A DNA stretch of 64,000 nucleotides from Pseudoduganella buxea (GTDB lineage: Bacteria; Pseudomonadota; Gammaproteobacteria; Burkholderiales; Burkholderiaceae_D). How positions within the stretch are numbered: position 1 is the first letter of the stretch; every line of letters starts with the position of its first letter. The notes below the pieces were generated by a model. It made no database searches. It had not been told where the DNA came from and worked only from the letters and a program-made list of their open reading frames with translations. Position numbers and translations under genes: made by a program. Location of the stretch: positions 1-64,000 of the forward strand of contig NZ_WNKZ01000001.1 of assembly GCF_009720835.1 (NCBI RefSeq), given 5' to 3'. Shown here piece after piece: positions 35,547 through 45,099 of this stretch.

Positions 35547-36443
35547 TCAGGCCTTCGCTTCGCCACCCAGGGCGTCGACCACGTCCTGCAGCAGCTTGGA
35601 CAGTTCGCCCGTCATCAGCATGAAATCGCCGTCGAAGCGCTCTTCATCGTTGCGGGTAACGGCATCGTTTTCCTTCAGCACGTCGAGCGGCTTGACGCTC
35701 TTGATGGCCAGCGCCTCGGTCAGCACGAAGGAAATCTTGCTGTCCCACGTCATCGCCAGGCGCGTGCACTGCTTGCCGGCCGCGATATGGCGGCGCACTT
35801 CCTCCGGCTCCAGCGTGTGGCGCACATAGCGCACGGCAGCCTTGCTTTCGCCGGTGGCGCGCAGTTCCGTGTCCATGTCGACGGTGAAACCGGCCGGGGC
35901 TTCGTCGTCCTGCAGCCAGGCCGTCATCACGCCCACGGGCGAGCGCTGCACGCGCAGGCTTTCCAGCGGCATGCGGTCGACTGCCTTCAACAGCAGCTTG
36001 ATGACTTCATCGGCCTTGGCCGGGCTGGCGGCATCGACGACGAGCCAGCCGTTGACGGGGTCGATCCACGTGAAGATATTGCCGCGGATGGTGAAGGCGC
36101 GCGGCAGCAGTTCGTCGTGCACGCGCTCCTTCAGTTCCTTCATGGCTTTCTTGCCGGGAGCGAAACCTTGCTGTTCCTCCATCTCGGCCGCGCGGGCCTT
36201 GGCGACCTGGTTGACGACGGTCGACGGCAGCAGTTTTTTCTCGGTGCCCAGCAGGATCAGCATCTGCTTGTTGACGACATGCACCAGCGACTCATTGCCG
36301 CGCGGCGAGTCCCAACCCTGGCGCATCATTTCATTGCTGCTGGCGGGCGTGAACGCGTGTGGACGGAGCGCTTCTTCAAGTTGTTCGGGAGTAAATGCCC
36401 ATGGCGCGGGCAGGCGGTAGATCTGGAGATTCTTGAACCACAT
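35547..36443 (-). CDS. rdgC: recombination-associated protein RdgC
   Basis: A 298-residue DNA-binding protein that forms a ring dimer around double-stranded DNA and inhibits RecA. The N-terminal [12 protein letters not shown] and the segment [11 protein letters not shown] are characteristic of RdgC, as is [23 protein letters not shown]. Length is normal for the family. It is located next to dinB, so two DNA-metabolism genes are side by side, but a 294-bp repeat-rich gap separates them. Confidence 0.97.
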   Translation of the reverse strand: MWFKNLQIYRLPAPWAFTPEQLEEALRPHAFTPASSNEMMRQGWDSPRGNESLVHVVNKQMLILLGTEKKLLPSTVVNQVAKARAAEMEEQQGFAPGKKAMKELKERVHDELLPRAFTIRGNIFTWIDPVNGWLVVDAASPAKADEVIKLLLKAVDRMPLESLRVQRSPVGVMTAWLQDDEAPAGFTVDMDTELRATGESKAAVRYVRHTLEPEEVRRHIAAGKQCTRLAMTWDSKISFVLTEALAIKSVKPLDVLKENDAVTRNDEERFDGDFMLMTGELSKLLQDVVDALGGEAKA

Positions 36444-36592
36444 ATGCTCTGATGACCTTGTTCAGCTCGTTGCAAAGCGTCACATTTTACACCCGGCCCG
36501 GTTGCCGGGCCATCGGCATATTTCAGTGCCATGGCACGAAAACGCTTGCCAACACGGCCGCGGGCAGCTCCAATCCCCCGTCATCCCGATTT

Positions 36593-36711
36593 GGTGTCAG
36601 ACACCCAGTCTGTCACCCATGTTGCTCAACAACCGGTCGGTCCGCCGCAGCGGTCAGACACCGGTTTTTGAGCAACATGATGCCTGGGAATTCGGTGTCC
36701 GATACCGAATC
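36593..36711. repeat. complex inverted-repeat cluster between rdgC and dinB
   Basis: Contains GGTGTCAGACACC (36593-36605), a 20-bp inverted repeat with one mismatch (36618-36637 and 36660-36679, CATGTTGCTCAAmAACCGGT, 22-base loop) and ATTCGGT-N7-ACCGAAT (36691-36711). No coding potential in the gap. The last element could end dinB transcription. Confidence 0.7.
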
Positions 36712-36737
36712 GGACGTCGGATGGGTGGCGCGGTGGC

Positions 36738-37895
36738 TCACGCCGGAAACAGCTCGCCCTGCTGCCCCATGCTGGGCTGGTTCGCTTCCTCCAGCGGCAC
36801 CAAGGCGCTGACGCGCACGCCCAGCAGGCGCAAGCGCTGGTCCAGCGGCACGCGGCGCAGGCATTCGCCGGCGGCGCGCCGGATCGTGGCCGCGTCCGCT
36901 GTCGGCAGCGGCAAGGTGACGTCGCGCGTGACGGTGCGAAAGTCCGCATAGCGCAGCTTGATGCCCACGGTGCGGCCGGCATAGCCCTTGCGCGTCAGGT
37001 CTTCCGACAGGCGCGTGCACAAGCGCGTAAAAATCTCGGACAGCGCGGTGCGGTCGTGCCGGGCGTGCAGGTCGCGCTCGAAGGTCGTCTCGCGGCTGAT
37101 GCCTTTCGGCTCGGAACTGGTGACGACGGGGCGGCTGTCCTGGCCGTGCGAAACGTCGCGCAGCCACTGGGCCGTGTTCAGGCCGAAGTGATCCTGCAGC
37201 AGGGTCGGCTGCGCCGCCGCCAGTTGCCCCACCGTCTCGATGCCCAGGGAAATCAGCCGGGCGCTGGCCTTCGGTCCGATGCCGTTGACCTTGCGCACCG
37301 GCAGCGGCCAGATGCGTTGCGGCACATCGTCCAGCGACACCACCGTCAGCCCGTTCGGCTTTTCCAGGTCCGAGCAGATCTTCGCGAGCAGCTTGTTCGG
37401 CGCCACGCCGATCGAACAGGACAGGCCCGTCGCATCGCGCACCGCATCCTTGATGCGCTGGGCCAGCACGCGCGTCTCGTCGGGATGGTCGGACAGGTCG
37501 ATATAGATTTCGTCGATGCCGCGGTCTTCGATATGGGGGGCGATGGCGGCGACGGCGGCCTTGAACAGGCGCGAATAGCGGCGGTAGGAATCGAAGTCGG
37601 TGGGCAGCAGCACGGCGTCCGGCGCCAGCGCCGCCGCCTTCATCATGCCCATCGCGGAAAACACGCCCAGCGCACGCGCTTCGTACGTGGACGTGGTGAC
37701 GACGCCTCTTCCCGCATAATCGCGCAGCAGGGAAAACGCGCGCGTGCCGTCCGGGCGCAGCACGGGCTGGTGGTTCGAGCGCCCGCCGATCACCACCGGC
37801 GTGCCGCGCAATTCCGGATAGCGCAGCAGTTCCACGGAGGCGTAGAACGCATCCATGTCGAGGTGGGCAATGCGGCGCTGCGGCAGCTGGGACAT
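36738..37895 (-). CDS. dinB: DNA polymerase IV (translesion polymerase)
   Basis: A 385-residue Y-family polymerase. Catalytic motifs are IAHLDMDAFYASVELL near residue 10 and DRGIDEIYIDLSD around residue 130 (the usual SIDE is GIDE here, with the Asp and Glu kept). The C-terminal QGELFPA is a beta-clamp-binding motif. A LexA box 22-42 bases before the start indicates SOS induction. The ribosome site is weak, so the exact start could shift by a few codons. Confidence 0.95.
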   Translation of the reverse strand: MSQLPQRRIAHLDMDAFYASVELLRYPELRGTPVVIGGRSNHQPVLRPDGTRAFSLLRDYAGRGVVTTSTYEARALGVFSAMGMMKAAALAPDAVLLPTDFDSYRRYSRLFKAAVAAIAPHIEDRGIDEIYIDLSDHPDETRVLAQRIKDAVRDATGLSCSIGVAPNKLLAKICSDLEKPNGLTVVSLDDVPQRIWPLPVRKVNGIGPKASARLISLGIETVGQLAAAQPTLLQDHFGLNTAQWLRDVSHGQDSRPVVTSSEPKGISRETTFERDLHARHDRTALSEIFTRLCTRLSEDLTRKGYAGRTVGIKLRYADFRTVTRDVTLPLPTADAATIRRAAGECLRRVPLDQRLRLLGVRVSALVPLEEANQPSMGQQGELFPA

Positions 37896-37917
37896 AGGTT
37901 GAAAGGCACGGCGGGGA

Positions 37918-37937
37918 TACTGTAATTATATCCAGTA
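37918..37937. promoter_or_regulatory. LexA (SOS) box upstream of dinB
   Basis: TACTG-TAATTATATC-CAGTA, a match to the SOS box with all ten arm bases conserved, 22 bases upstream of the dinB start. It shares its arms with the uvrA site. Confidence 0.85.
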
Positions 37938-38097
37938 ATCAAGTAGCGGCGCCAGCCATTCCACGCCGCGCCGCAGCAAATTTCCACCAGCTGATTTGAT
38001 CGCTTTTTTGCAACAACAACACAGGTTTTGGCAGGGATTACTATTACGCCGGTATCAAGTGGGCGTACCATGAATTTTTCCAACCACTGTTTATGCC

Positions 38098-39207
38098 ATG
38101 ACAAAATTGAGCTCAACCCGCCGGGTGTCAATCCTGGTTTCGCTGCTGCTGGGCGCCTTCGCTTGCGCGCCCGTGTCGGCCCAATCCAACGTCACCGTCA
38201 TGGGCGGCGTCGATGCTTTTGCCGGTTCGCTGAAAAACAGCGGCGACCGGCAGCACACCACCGTGCTGGGTAGCGGCGGCATGACGACGTCGTGGTTCGG
38301 TTTCAAGGGCTCCGAGGACCTGGGCGGCGGCCTGCGCGCCGAGTTCTACCTGACGGGCTTCTTCCAGACGGACACGGGCGCTTCCGGCCGCTTCGCCGGC
38401 GACAATATGTTCTCGCGCGATGCCAACGTCGCCCTGGCCGGCAACTTCGGCCGCATCCAGGTGGGCCGCGCCTCCGCGCCCAGCTTCCTGCCCAACATCC
38501 TGTTCAACCCCTTCGGCGACTCGTTCACGTTCTCGCCGCTGGTGTTGCATTCCTACGTGCCTACGGGTCAGTTCGGCGCGCGCACCTGGGCTTCGACCAA
38601 CGCCGGCGACAGCGGCTGGAGCAACCACGTGGTCTACACGACGCCCGGCTGGAACGGCCTGCGCGCCAGCGTTCACTACCAGGCCGGCGAGAAGGCCGGC
38701 GATTCGGACAAGAACAACGTCGCCATCAGCGCCCTGTACAGCAAGGACAAGCTCGCCCTGAGCGCCTTCGTCCACCGCGTGCGCGACAGCAACCCGAATC
38801 CGGGCGGCCCCATCATTGACGCCACCCGCGCGCCCGTGAATTACGCGTCGCTCGACGAACAGCGCGCCTGGTTTTTGGGAGCCAGCTATGATTTCAAGGT
38901 GATCAAGCTGTACGGCACGTGGCAGCGCACCGTCAACGAGGCCGCTGGCGTGGAAGGCTTGCGCGACCGCACCGCCAGTGCCGGTTTCGCCATTCCTGCC
39001 GGTCCCGGCGCGATCCTGTTCGACGTGGCCGATACGCGCCGCAGCGGCACCGTGTTCGGCGCGCAGCGTTCGCGCCGCACCGCGTCGCTGGGCTACGACT
39101 ATCGCCTGTCGAAGCGCACCGACCTGTATTCGGTGGCGATGGGCGACCGAATCACGGGCCTGCCGACCGCCATGAGTTACGGCCTGGGAGTACGCCACTC
39201 CTTCTGA
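38098..39207 (+). CDS. outer-membrane porin (betaproteobacterial general porin)
   Basis: A 369-residue exported beta-barrel. The signal peptide covers residues 1-28 (RRVSILVSLLLGAFACAPVSA, cut before QSNVTVMGG). Porin features follow: FGFKGSEDLGGGLRAEFYLTGFF, FSRDANVALAGNFGRIQVGRAS, and the C-terminal Phe that marks outer-membrane insertion (YGLGVRHSF). Alternating strand pattern throughout. No strong ribosome site was seen before the ATG. It lies 26 bases before a chemoreceptor gene, so they may share a transcript. Confidence 0.93.
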   Translation: MTKLSSTRRVSILVSLLLGAFACAPVSAQSNVTVMGGVDAFAGSLKNSGDRQHTTVLGSGGMTTSWFGFKGSEDLGGGLRAEFYLTGFFQTDTGASGRFAGDNMFSRDANVALAGNFGRIQVGRASAPSFLPNILFNPFGDSFTFSPLVLHSYVPTGQFGARTWASTNAGDSGWSNHVVYTTPGWNGLRASVHYQAGEKAGDSDKNNVAISALYSKDKLALSAFVHRVRDSNPNPGGPIIDATRAPVNYASLDEQRAWFLGASYDFKVIKLYGTWQRTVNEAAGVEGLRDRTASAGFAIPAGPGAILFDVADTRRSGTVFGAQRSRRTASLGYDYRLSKRTDLYSVAMGDRITGLPTAMSYGLGVRHSF

Positions 39208-39233
39208 CCTTCATCTGATAAAGGGAACGCAAC

Positions 39234-40970
39234 GTGAACCTGTCCAATATGAAAATCGGTGCGCGCCTGGCGCTGGGGTTCGCGTTGACCATCCTGATCA
39301 TGCTGGTGATGTCGCTGATCGGCATCAGCCGCGTGCAGCAGATGGACGATCTGGCGGAAAAGATCGTCGATGACCGCTATGCGAAGATTTCGCTGGTCAA
39401 CGACATGCGCAGCTATGCCAACCGGGGCGCCCAGGCGGTGCGCAACTTCATGCTGGCGCCCGATCCGGCCACCGGCATGAAGTTCCTGGAGGGCCTGGCC
39501 GATGCCGACCGCATCGGCACCGAGAAATCGCAGGAGCTGGAAAAGATCATCGTGCTGGAACGGACGAAGCAGCAGCTGGAAGACCAGCGCGTCGCCTTCG
39601 CGACCTACCGCGACCTGCGCGACAAGGCCATTGCCCAGGCCAAGGGGGGCGACCGCGAAGGCGCCGTACAGGCCCTGTTCGGTACTGTCGTGCCGGCCCA
39701 GAACGCCTATTTCGGCAAGCTCGACGTGCTGCTGAAGGACCAGCGCGAAATGATGGATGCGGACGGCAAGGCCACCCGCGATGCCGCCAACTCTGCCACC
39801 ACCTTGATGATCGCGCTGCTGATCGTGGCCACCCTGGTCTCGGTCGGCGCCGGCTACCTGATCACCCGCTCCGTCACCGTGCCCATCCTCGATGCCGTGC
39901 ATGTGGCCGAAACGGTGGCCGCGGGCGACCTGACCGCCACTATCGACACGAGCCGCAAGGATGAAACAGGGCGCCTGCTGGCGGCCCTGCAGGAAATGAT
40001 GCACGGCCTGTCGCGCACCGTGCGGGCCGTGCGCGACAGCACGGACACCATCAACACGGCGTCGGCGGAAATCGCCACCGGCAACATGGACCTGTCCGGC
40101 CGCACCGAGCAGCAGGCGGCCAGCCTGGAAGAGACGGCCTCGTCGATGGAGGAACTGACGTCCACCGTGCGCCAGAATGCCGACAATGCACGCCAGGCCA
40201 ATGTGCTCGTCACGTCGGCCGCCACCCATGCGAACGAAGGCGGCCAGGTGGTCAGCCAGGTGGTACAGACCATGGGCTCGATCAAGGAGAGCTCGGGCAA
40301 GATCGTCGACATCATCGGCGTCATCGACGGCATTGCCTTCCAGACCAATATCCTGGCCCTGAATGCCGCCGTCGAAGCGGCGCGGGCCGGCGAGCAGGGA
40401 CGGGGCTTCGCCGTCGTCGCCAGCGAGGTGCGCAACCTGGCGCAACGGTCGGCCACGGCCGCGCGCGAGATCAAGGAACTGATCAACGACTCGGTGGAGA
40501 AAGTGGATGCGGGCGGGCGCCTCGTCGACGAAGCGGGTGCGTCCATGGGACGCATCGTCGCCTCGGTGCAGCAGGTTGCCGCCATCATGAACGAGATCGC
40601 CTCGGCAAGCCAGGAACAGAGCGCCGGCATCGAGCAGATCAACACCACCATCGTGTCGATGGACAACACCACGCAGCAGAATGCCGCGCTGGTGGAAGAG
40701 GCGGCAGCGGCGGCGGCCAGCCTGCGCGAACAGGCCGAACGGCTGGCCGTGGCGATTGCCGTCTTCCGCATCGACAATACGCGTCCGGCCGTGCCGGCCG
40801 CCGCGCCCGCATTCACGCCCGCAGTCACGCCCGCCCCGGCGGCGGCGCCGCTGCAACTGGCCAAGCCAAAGGCCGCCAAGCCCGTCGTTCCCGAACGGCG
40901 CGGCACCACGCCACCGCCCGTCAAGCCTGCCGCGAAAGCGCCGCAGGGCGACGAGTGGGAAGAGTTCTAA
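39234..40970 (+). CDS. methyl-accepting chemotaxis protein
   Basis: A 578-residue transmembrane chemoreceptor. GTG start with AAGGGA upstream. Transmembrane helices are at about 10-30 and 185-205, enclosing a four-helix-bundle-like periplasmic domain. A HAMP region follows ([24 protein letters not shown]), then the signalling tip [41 protein letters not shown]. The tail is Ala/Pro-rich and ends DEWEEF, a CheR/CheB-tethering pentapeptide like NWETF. The ligand is unknown. The stop overlaps the convergent regulator gene by four bases. Confidence 0.95.
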   Translation: MNLSNMKIGARLALGFALTILIMLVMSLIGISRVQQMDDLAEKIVDDRYAKISLVNDMRSYANRGAQAVRNFMLAPDPATGMKFLEGLADADRIGTEKSQELEKIIVLERTKQQLEDQRVAFATYRDLRDKAIAQAKGGDREGAVQALFGTVVPAQNAYFGKLDVLLKDQREMMDADGKATRDAANSATTLMIALLIVATLVSVGAGYLITRSVTVPILDAVHVAETVAAGDLTATIDTSRKDETGRLLAALQEMMHGLSRTVRAVRDSTDTINTASAEIATGNMDLSGRTEQQAASLEETASSMEELTSTVRQNADNARQANVLVTSAATHANEGGQVVSQVVQTMGSIKESSGKIVDIIGVIDGIAFQTNILALNAAVEAARAGEQGRGFAVVASEVRNLAQRSATAAREIKELINDSVEKVDAGGRLVDEAGASMGRIVASVQQVAAIMNEIASASQEQSAGIEQINTTIVSMDNTTQQNAALVEEAAAAAASLREQAERLAVAIAVFRIDNTRPAVPAAAPAFTPAVTPAPAAAPLQLAKPKAAKPVVPERRGTTPPPVKPAAKAPQGDEWEEF

Positions 40971-41791
40971 ACCACCCTCGTACGGAACCAGTTCGCACTG
41001 GCCTCGTCGGCCGGGAAAAACGATTCGATGCGCAGCTCGTGCACGGTGACGTCATGCGGCGTGCCCAGGGTGGCAATGGTCGTGAACAGGTTCAGCTCCG
41101 TGTCTCCCTTGCGGAAGCGTACCGGCAGGAACGGCAAGGCACGGCGTTCCAGGTTCGGCGCCTCCGTCGTCGTTGCCACGCCGGGTAGTACCGACAGCTC
41201 GCGCAGCAGCGCGGTCGCCTCGCTGCCGGGGCCGTCGCTCATGGCCTCGCGCTGCAGCCACAGCAACTGATCGGCCGCCACCTCATCCCAGTTGACGATG
41301 CAGGGCCGCAGCGCTTCCAGGGTCAGGCGGATGACGTTGACGGAGCCGTCGCGGGGAATCGGTGCGTGGGCCGGCATGTCCAGCAGGAAGCGCATCAGCG
41401 CCGCCGCCGGCTCGTTGGCCATCACCAGGTTCCACAGGCGGTCCACCACCAGCGCCGGATACGGCGCCGCCTGCGCCAGCATGAATTCCAGCGCCCGGCG
41501 CACGGCGTCCAGTTCCGGATCGGACAGGTCGCGTTCCTGGTAGGCCGGCGCGAAGCCGGCCGCCAGCAGCATGGCGTTACGCTGGCGCAGCGGCACATCC
41601 AGCACGAGGCCCAGTTTCAGGATCAGTTCGCGGCTGGGCTGGGCACGGCCGCCTTCCAGGAAACTCAGGTGGCGCTGCGATACCTGCGCCGCCAGCGACA
41701 GGGCCAGCTGGCTCAGGCCCCGCTTGCCGCGCCAGTAGCGCAGGGCCTGGGAGAAATCGCTGAAGTAGTGATCGCGCGCCGCAGTGTCCAT
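40967..41791 (-). CDS. XRE-family regulator with MmyB-like ligand domain
   Basis: A 274-residue regulator. The helix-turn-helix at residues about 18-60 reads [38 protein letters not shown]. The remaining part ([38 protein letters not shown] ... [30 protein letters not shown]) is the MmyB-like PAS-type ligand-binding domain common in actinobacteria and Burkholderiales. It comes 21 bases after the NTF2-like gene in the same direction, suggesting the two are co-expressed and the neighbour may be under its control. Confidence 0.92.
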   Translation of the reverse strand: MDTAARDHYFSDFSQALRYWRGKRGLSQLALSLAAQVSQRHLSFLEGGRAQPSRELILKLGLVLDVPLRQRNAMLLAAGFAPAYQERDLSDPELDAVRRALEFMLAQAAPYPALVVDRLWNLVMANEPAAALMRFLLDMPAHAPIPRDGSVNVIRLTLEALRPCIVNWDEVAADQLLWLQREAMSDGPGSEATALLRELSVLPGVATTTEAPNLERRALPFLPVRFRKGDTELNLFTTIATLGTPHDVTVHELRIESFFPADEASANWFRTRVV

Positions 41792-41812
41792 GCCAGCTCC
41801 TTGTCGGGTCGT

Positions 41813-42169
41813 TCAGGCATTGTCGAGGAAACCTGCCACGCTGGCCAGCCGGCCGTCGCCGCCGAGGTGGGCGACATCCGTGCCCTGCGCCACGGCCGCA
41901 CCGTCCGGCCCCGCCAGGCGCCACGAAAAGCGCAACACGTCGTGGTGACCCTGCGGCGTGCCGTGCAGCGCGAATACGTGGCCGGGGAAATGGGCCTGGG
42001 CCGCGGCGATCATCGTGTCGATGCCACCATGCCCTTCGCCTGCCATCATCGGATCGCGGTAGGTGGCGTCGAGCGTGAAGATGCCGGCCACCCGGGCGCG
42101 GCGCGCGGCGGCGTCGCGTTCGTTCCAGGCGGCGATGTATTGTTCGGCGATGGTGTGTGCGTTGTCCAT
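41813..42169 (-). CDS. NTF2-like (SnoaL-type) protein
   Basis: A 118-residue cone-shaped NTF2-fold protein: AEQYIAAWNERDAAARRARVAGIFTLDATYRDPMMAGEGHGGID, HFPGHVFALHGTPQGHHDVLRFSWRL, and a C-terminal strand ASVAGFLD. The family includes isomerases, hydrolases and binding proteins, so function cannot be named. It is upstream of and probably co-transcribed with the XRE regulator. The start at 42169 gives the conventional N-terminus. Confidence 0.85.
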   Translation of the reverse strand: MDNAHTIAEQYIAAWNERDAAARRARVAGIFTLDATYRDPMMAGEGHGGIDTMIAAAQAHFPGHVFALHGTPQGHHDVLRFSWRLAGPDGAAVAQGTDVAHLGGDGRLASVAGFLDNA

Positions 42170-42264
42170 GATGAGCCTCTCGGTAAATGGTTGGTGTCGA
42201 AGCCGACGAAACCATTCTCCCGCGTCGGGCCGGCACTGGCGATTACCTCCCACGTCATCAGAGG

Positions 42265-42290
42265 ATTCGGGGACTGTCCCCGAATTTTCC
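42265..42290. repeat. REP-like palindrome at the end of the MFS gene
   Basis: ATTCGGGGAC-T-GTCCCCGAAT (10-bp perfect arms around T) followed by TTTCC and the complement of the MFS stop. It is the same element as at 23973-24003 and also abuts a leftward stop codon. Confidence 0.75.
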
Positions 42291-43549
42291 TAGCGTGGCG
42301 TGCGCAGCACCAGCAAGGCGCCCGCCACCAGGCTGGCCGCCAGCAACGACATGCCGGCCGCCGTGCTGCCGGTGGCATCGCGGATGGCGCCCACAAGGTA
42401 GGGGCTGGCGAAGCCGGCCAGGTTGCCGACCGAGTTGATCAGGGCGATGCCGGCGGCCGCGGCCGTGCCACCCAGCAGGGCCGTCGGCAGGCTCCAGAAG
42501 ATCGGGAAGGTGATCAGGATGCCGGCCGTGGCCAGCGACAATGCGGCCAGCGCGATGACGGTATTGTCCGCATACAGCACGGAGGCAACGAGACCGGCCG
42601 CGCCGGCGCAACCGGCCAGTGCCGTGTGCCAGCGCCGTTCGCCAAGGCGGTCCGAACGGCGCGCTACCAGCACCATGACGACGGCCGCGACACCATATGG
42701 AATGGCCGTCAGCAGGCCGATTTCCGCCACGTCGGCAACGCCGCTGTTCTTGACCAGCTGGGGCAGCCAGAAGCTGACGCCGTACAAGCCCATGACGAAC
42801 AGGAAGTAGACCAGCGCCAGCTGCCACACGCGGCCACTGGTGAACACGGCCCGCAGCGGCAGCCGCGCCTGGGATGCAGCGTCCTGGGCCAGGGCCGTTT
42901 CAAGCACGGCCTTGTCGGCATCGGGCAGCCAGCGCGCGCTGCGGATGCCGTCGTCCAGGTAGAACCAGGTCCAGATGCCGAGTACGACGGACGGTATCCC
43001 TTCCAGCAGGAACAGCCATTGCCAACCGGCCAGGCCGCCGCTGCCGGCAAAGTGCTGCATGATCCAGCCGGACAGGGGGCCGCCCAGTACGCCGGCGACG
43101 GCCACGCCGCTCATGAACAGGGCGACGATGCGGGCACGGCGGTGCGCGGGGTACCAGTAGGTCAGGTACAGCACGACACCCGGGAAGAAGCCGGCCTCGG
43201 CCACACCAAGGAGGAAGCGCAGCGCATAGAAGCTGAGCGGACCGGTGGCGAACATCGTGGCGGCCGACACGATGCCCCAGCTGACCATGATGCGGGCGAT
43301 CCAGCGCCGCGCGCCGACCTTTTCCAGCAGCAGGTTCGACGGCACCTCGAACAGAAAGTAGCCAAGAAAGAAGATGCCGGCGCCGATGCCGTAGACAGTG
43401 TCGGACAGGGCCAGGTCCGCCTGCATCTGTAGTTTGGCGAAGCCGACATTGACCCGGTCCAGGTAGGCTGCCACGTAGCAGAGGAACAGGAAGGGCAGCA
43501 GCCGGCGGCTGACCCTGGTATAAATCGCATCGTCGCGGGGTTCGGGCAT
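42290..43549 (-). CDS. MFS transporter, anion:cation symporter (phthalate/tartrate-like) family
   Basis: A 419-residue inner-membrane carrier with twelve predicted helices. Signatures: LCYVAAYLDRVNVGFAKLQMQADLALSDTVYGIGAGIFFLGYFLFEVPSNLLLEKVGARRWIARIMVSWGIVS, typical of the ACS family that takes up organic anions such as phthalate, tartrate or hydroxyphenylacetate; and GVAEAGFFPGVVLYLTYWYP. Substrate cannot be assigned and no catabolic operon is adjacent. The start at 43549 was chosen as the usual N-terminus. Confidence 0.92.
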   Translation of the reverse strand: MPEPRDDAIYTRVSRRLLPFLFLCYVAAYLDRVNVGFAKLQMQADLALSDTVYGIGAGIFFLGYFLFEVPSNLLLEKVGARRWIARIMVSWGIVSAATMFATGPLSFYALRFLLGVAEAGFFPGVVLYLTYWYPAHRRARIVALFMSGVAVAGVLGGPLSGWIMQHFAGSGGLAGWQWLFLLEGIPSVVLGIWTWFYLDDGIRSARWLPDADKAVLETALAQDAASQARLPLRAVFTSGRVWQLALVYFLFVMGLYGVSFWLPQLVKNSGVADVAEIGLLTAIPYGVAAVVMVLVARRSDRLGERRWHTALAGCAGAAGLVASVLYADNTVIALAALSLATAGILITFPIFWSLPTALLGGTAAAAGIALINSVGNLAGFASPYLVGAIRDATGSTAAGMSLLAASLVAGALLVLRTPR

Positions 43550-43719
43550 GGGAAACAAGGGATGAACTCGATTCCCGCAGCGTAGCAGTTGAAGCGAACT
43601 CGGTCGCAAAAAATCGGCGATTTTGATTAAAAGCCCTTGCGGAATGCGGAAACCGCGCAGTAGAATACGGCCTCTTCTGAACGTTGTGACAAACGTTCGA
43701 AGTTCGAAGCTGGTGATTT

Positions 43720-43795
43720 GGGCGCTTAGCTCAGTTGGTAGAGCGGATCCCTTACAAGGATTAGGTCGGGAGTTCGAGCCTCTCAGCGCCCACCA
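43720..43795 (+). tRNA. tRNA-Val (anticodon TAC)
   Basis: 76 bases including encoded CCA. GGGCGCT acceptor arm pairs with AGCGCCC; D-loop AGCTCAGTTGGTAGAGC; anticodon loop CTTACAA gives TAC; T-loop GTTCGAGCC. First of three tRNA genes in one direction. Confidence 0.97.
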
Positions 43796-43814
43796 CGAAC
43801 TTCATTGAAGACCT

Positions 43815-43891
43815 GGAGCGGTAGTTCAGTTGGTTAGAATACCGGCCTGTCACGCCGGGGGTCGCGGGTTCGAGTCCCGTCCGCTCCGCCA
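43815..43891 (+). tRNA. tRNA-Asp (anticodon GTC), copy 1
   Basis: 77 bases including encoded CCA. GGAGCGG pairs with CCGCTCC; anticodon loop CTGTCAC gives GTC. Nineteen bases after tRNA-Val. Confidence 0.97.
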
Positions 43892-43970
43892 GGATTTCAG
43901 AAAATAGCGTGAGGCTGTTTTCAAGCAGTTTGTTGTATTTTTTGTGCCGCTTCACAGCGAAACAGAAAAT

Positions 43971-44047
43971 GGAGCGGTAGTTCAGTTGGTTAGAATACCG
44001 GCCTGTCACGCCGGGGGTCGCGGGTTCGAGTCCCGTCCGCTCCGCCA
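43971..44047 (+). tRNA. tRNA-Asp (anticodon GTC), copy 2
   Basis: Identical in sequence to copy 1 and 79 bases after it. Followed by a strong terminator and, 114 bases later, by a duplicate of its 3' end. Confidence 0.97.
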
Positions 44048-44054
44048 ATACCTG

Positions 44055-44082
44055 AAAAAGGCCCGATTCGTCGGGCCTTTTT
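44055..44082 (+). terminator. terminator of the tRNA operon
   Basis: AAAAAGGCCCGA-TTCG-TCGGGCCTTTTT, 12-bp perfect stem with a T-tract, seven bases after tRNA-Asp copy 2. Exactly repeated at 44242-44269. Confidence 0.95.
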
Positions 44083-44241
44083 CTATTGGCGCAGCGGAGC
44101 CCTCTCCCTGCGGAGTATTCTCCGCAGGAGAATACGATTGCTCCAAAGGAGCACACTCCTCCTGACTCGAAGGATTTCGCTTGCAAGCGAAACCGCGGCC
44201 CGCGGTACGTGGGCGAGTCCCGTCCGCTCCGCCAATACCTG

Positions 44242-44269
44242 AAAAAGGCCCGATTCGTCGGGCCTTTTT
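44242..44269 (+). terminator. duplicated tRNA terminator
   Basis: Same 12-bp stem and T-tract as 44055-44082, within the second copy of the direct repeat; here it follows only a tRNA fragment. Confidence 0.85.
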
Positions 44270-44286
44270 CCATTGGCGCAGCGGAG

Positions 44287-44613
44287 TGCTCCCACTGCGG
44301 CCAGCGGCGAGCAGATGTCGCATATTGCGGCTGAGCATCTGGGGACTGTCCCCGCATGCGGACTGTCCCCGGTTTTTTACCAGCATTAAGCATAGGCAGT
44401 TCCGAAGACAACTCACCCAGGCGCAAGAGCTGCAGGACTGTGCCCGCACCAAGCTGCCGCAACAAACGCAAAAAACCAGCAACAACCCCAAGCAGCGAAC
44501 TCCCACCGTATTCCCCACACAACACCCCCCACACACCCCACGCACACCGCCCCACCACGCACAAAACCGGCGACAATGACAATGCATCCACTTGTTGTCC
44601 GCTCGGAGTCCCC
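44287..44613. other. non-coding gap with REP-like core and C/A-rich tract
   Basis: Contains GGGGACTGTCCCC at 44341-44353 and a half copy (GGACTGTCCCC) at 44359-44370, then a low-complexity stretch rich in CACACCCC from about 44510 to 44555. No gene with a plausible start was seen before 44614. Confidence 0.55.
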
Positions 44614-45099
44614 GTGATCTTTGGTTTTCTGAAATCCCCTACCCTGTCGCCGCGCCTGCACCGGCTGCGCGAAACCGCCCTGCTCAACACCCTGACGCCG
44701 CTGGAGTTGAAGATCGTTGATGGGCTGATGCACGAACGGCGCTACCTGGCCGGCGAAATCATCTTTGACGAAGGCGAGGAAGGCCAGGCCCTGTACCTCG
44801 TCACGGCCGGCCACGTGCAGATCAGCCGCACCATCAATGGCGCGCCGGAAATCCTGACGGAGCTGTCGCCCGGCGCCTTCTTCGGCGACCTGGCGTTGCT
44901 GGACAACTCGCCCCGCAATGCCCAGGCCCGCGCGTGGGACAACTGCGAGCTGGCCGTGTTCTTCCGGGCCGACTTCATGGGCCTGATGGAAACCGATGCC
45001 GTGATCGGCTACAAGATCTCGCTGGCGCTGGCCCGCCATATCGCCAGCATGCTGCGCGAGGCCATGAATCCCGGACGGCCCCCGGTCGGAGCGCTGTGA
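44614..45099 (+). CDS. cyclic-nucleotide-binding (CRP-like) domain protein
   Basis: A 161-residue protein with a single cNMP-binding beta-barrel: RRYLAGEIIFDEGEEGQALYLVTAGHVQISRTI ... LSPGAFFGDLALLDNSPRNAQARAWDNCELAVFFRADF. No DNA-binding helix-turn-helix follows, so it is not a transcription factor by itself. The GTG at 44614 is chosen over longer frames because CGGAG precedes it and upstream sequence is low-complexity. The stop overlaps the start of the AI-2E-type permease (TGATG), suggesting a regulatory partner of that transporter. Confidence 0.88.
   Translation: MIFGFLKSPTLSPRLHRLRETALLNTLTPLELKIVDGLMHERRYLAGEIIFDEGEEGQALYLVTAGHVQISRTINGAPEILTELSPGAFFGDLALLDNSPRNAQARAWDNCELAVFFRADFMGLMETDAVIGYKISLALARHIASMLREAMNPGRPPVGAL

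Larger units (their letters stand above)
44027..44286. repeat. 73-bp direct repeat: tRNA-Asp 3' end plus terminator, duplicated
   Basis: Copy A is 44027-44099 and copy B 44214-44286, differing at one position. Each contains the last 21 bases of tRNA-Asp, the terminator and 17 bases more. The 114 bases between carry several palindromes: TGCGGAG-N6-CTCCGCA-like, TTTCGCTTGCAAGCGAAA (perfect, 18 bp) and CCGCGG-CC-CGCGG. The arrangement resembles attachment sites of an element that used the tRNA 3' end. Confidence 0.85.

Noticed and set aside
38098..40970. Porin and chemoreceptor as a dedicated uptake-taxis pair
   Set aside because: Adjacent and co-directional with a 26-base gap, but nothing in the sequence links their substrates.
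44100..44213. Insert between tRNA-Asp repeats considered as another tRNA
   Set aside because: It has palindromes but no cloverleaf with consistent D, anticodon and T arms.
43761..44690. 309-codon leftward frame across the tRNA genes
   Set aside because: It runs through two identical tRNA-Asp genes and duplicated terminators, giving repeated peptide stretches; not a protein gene.
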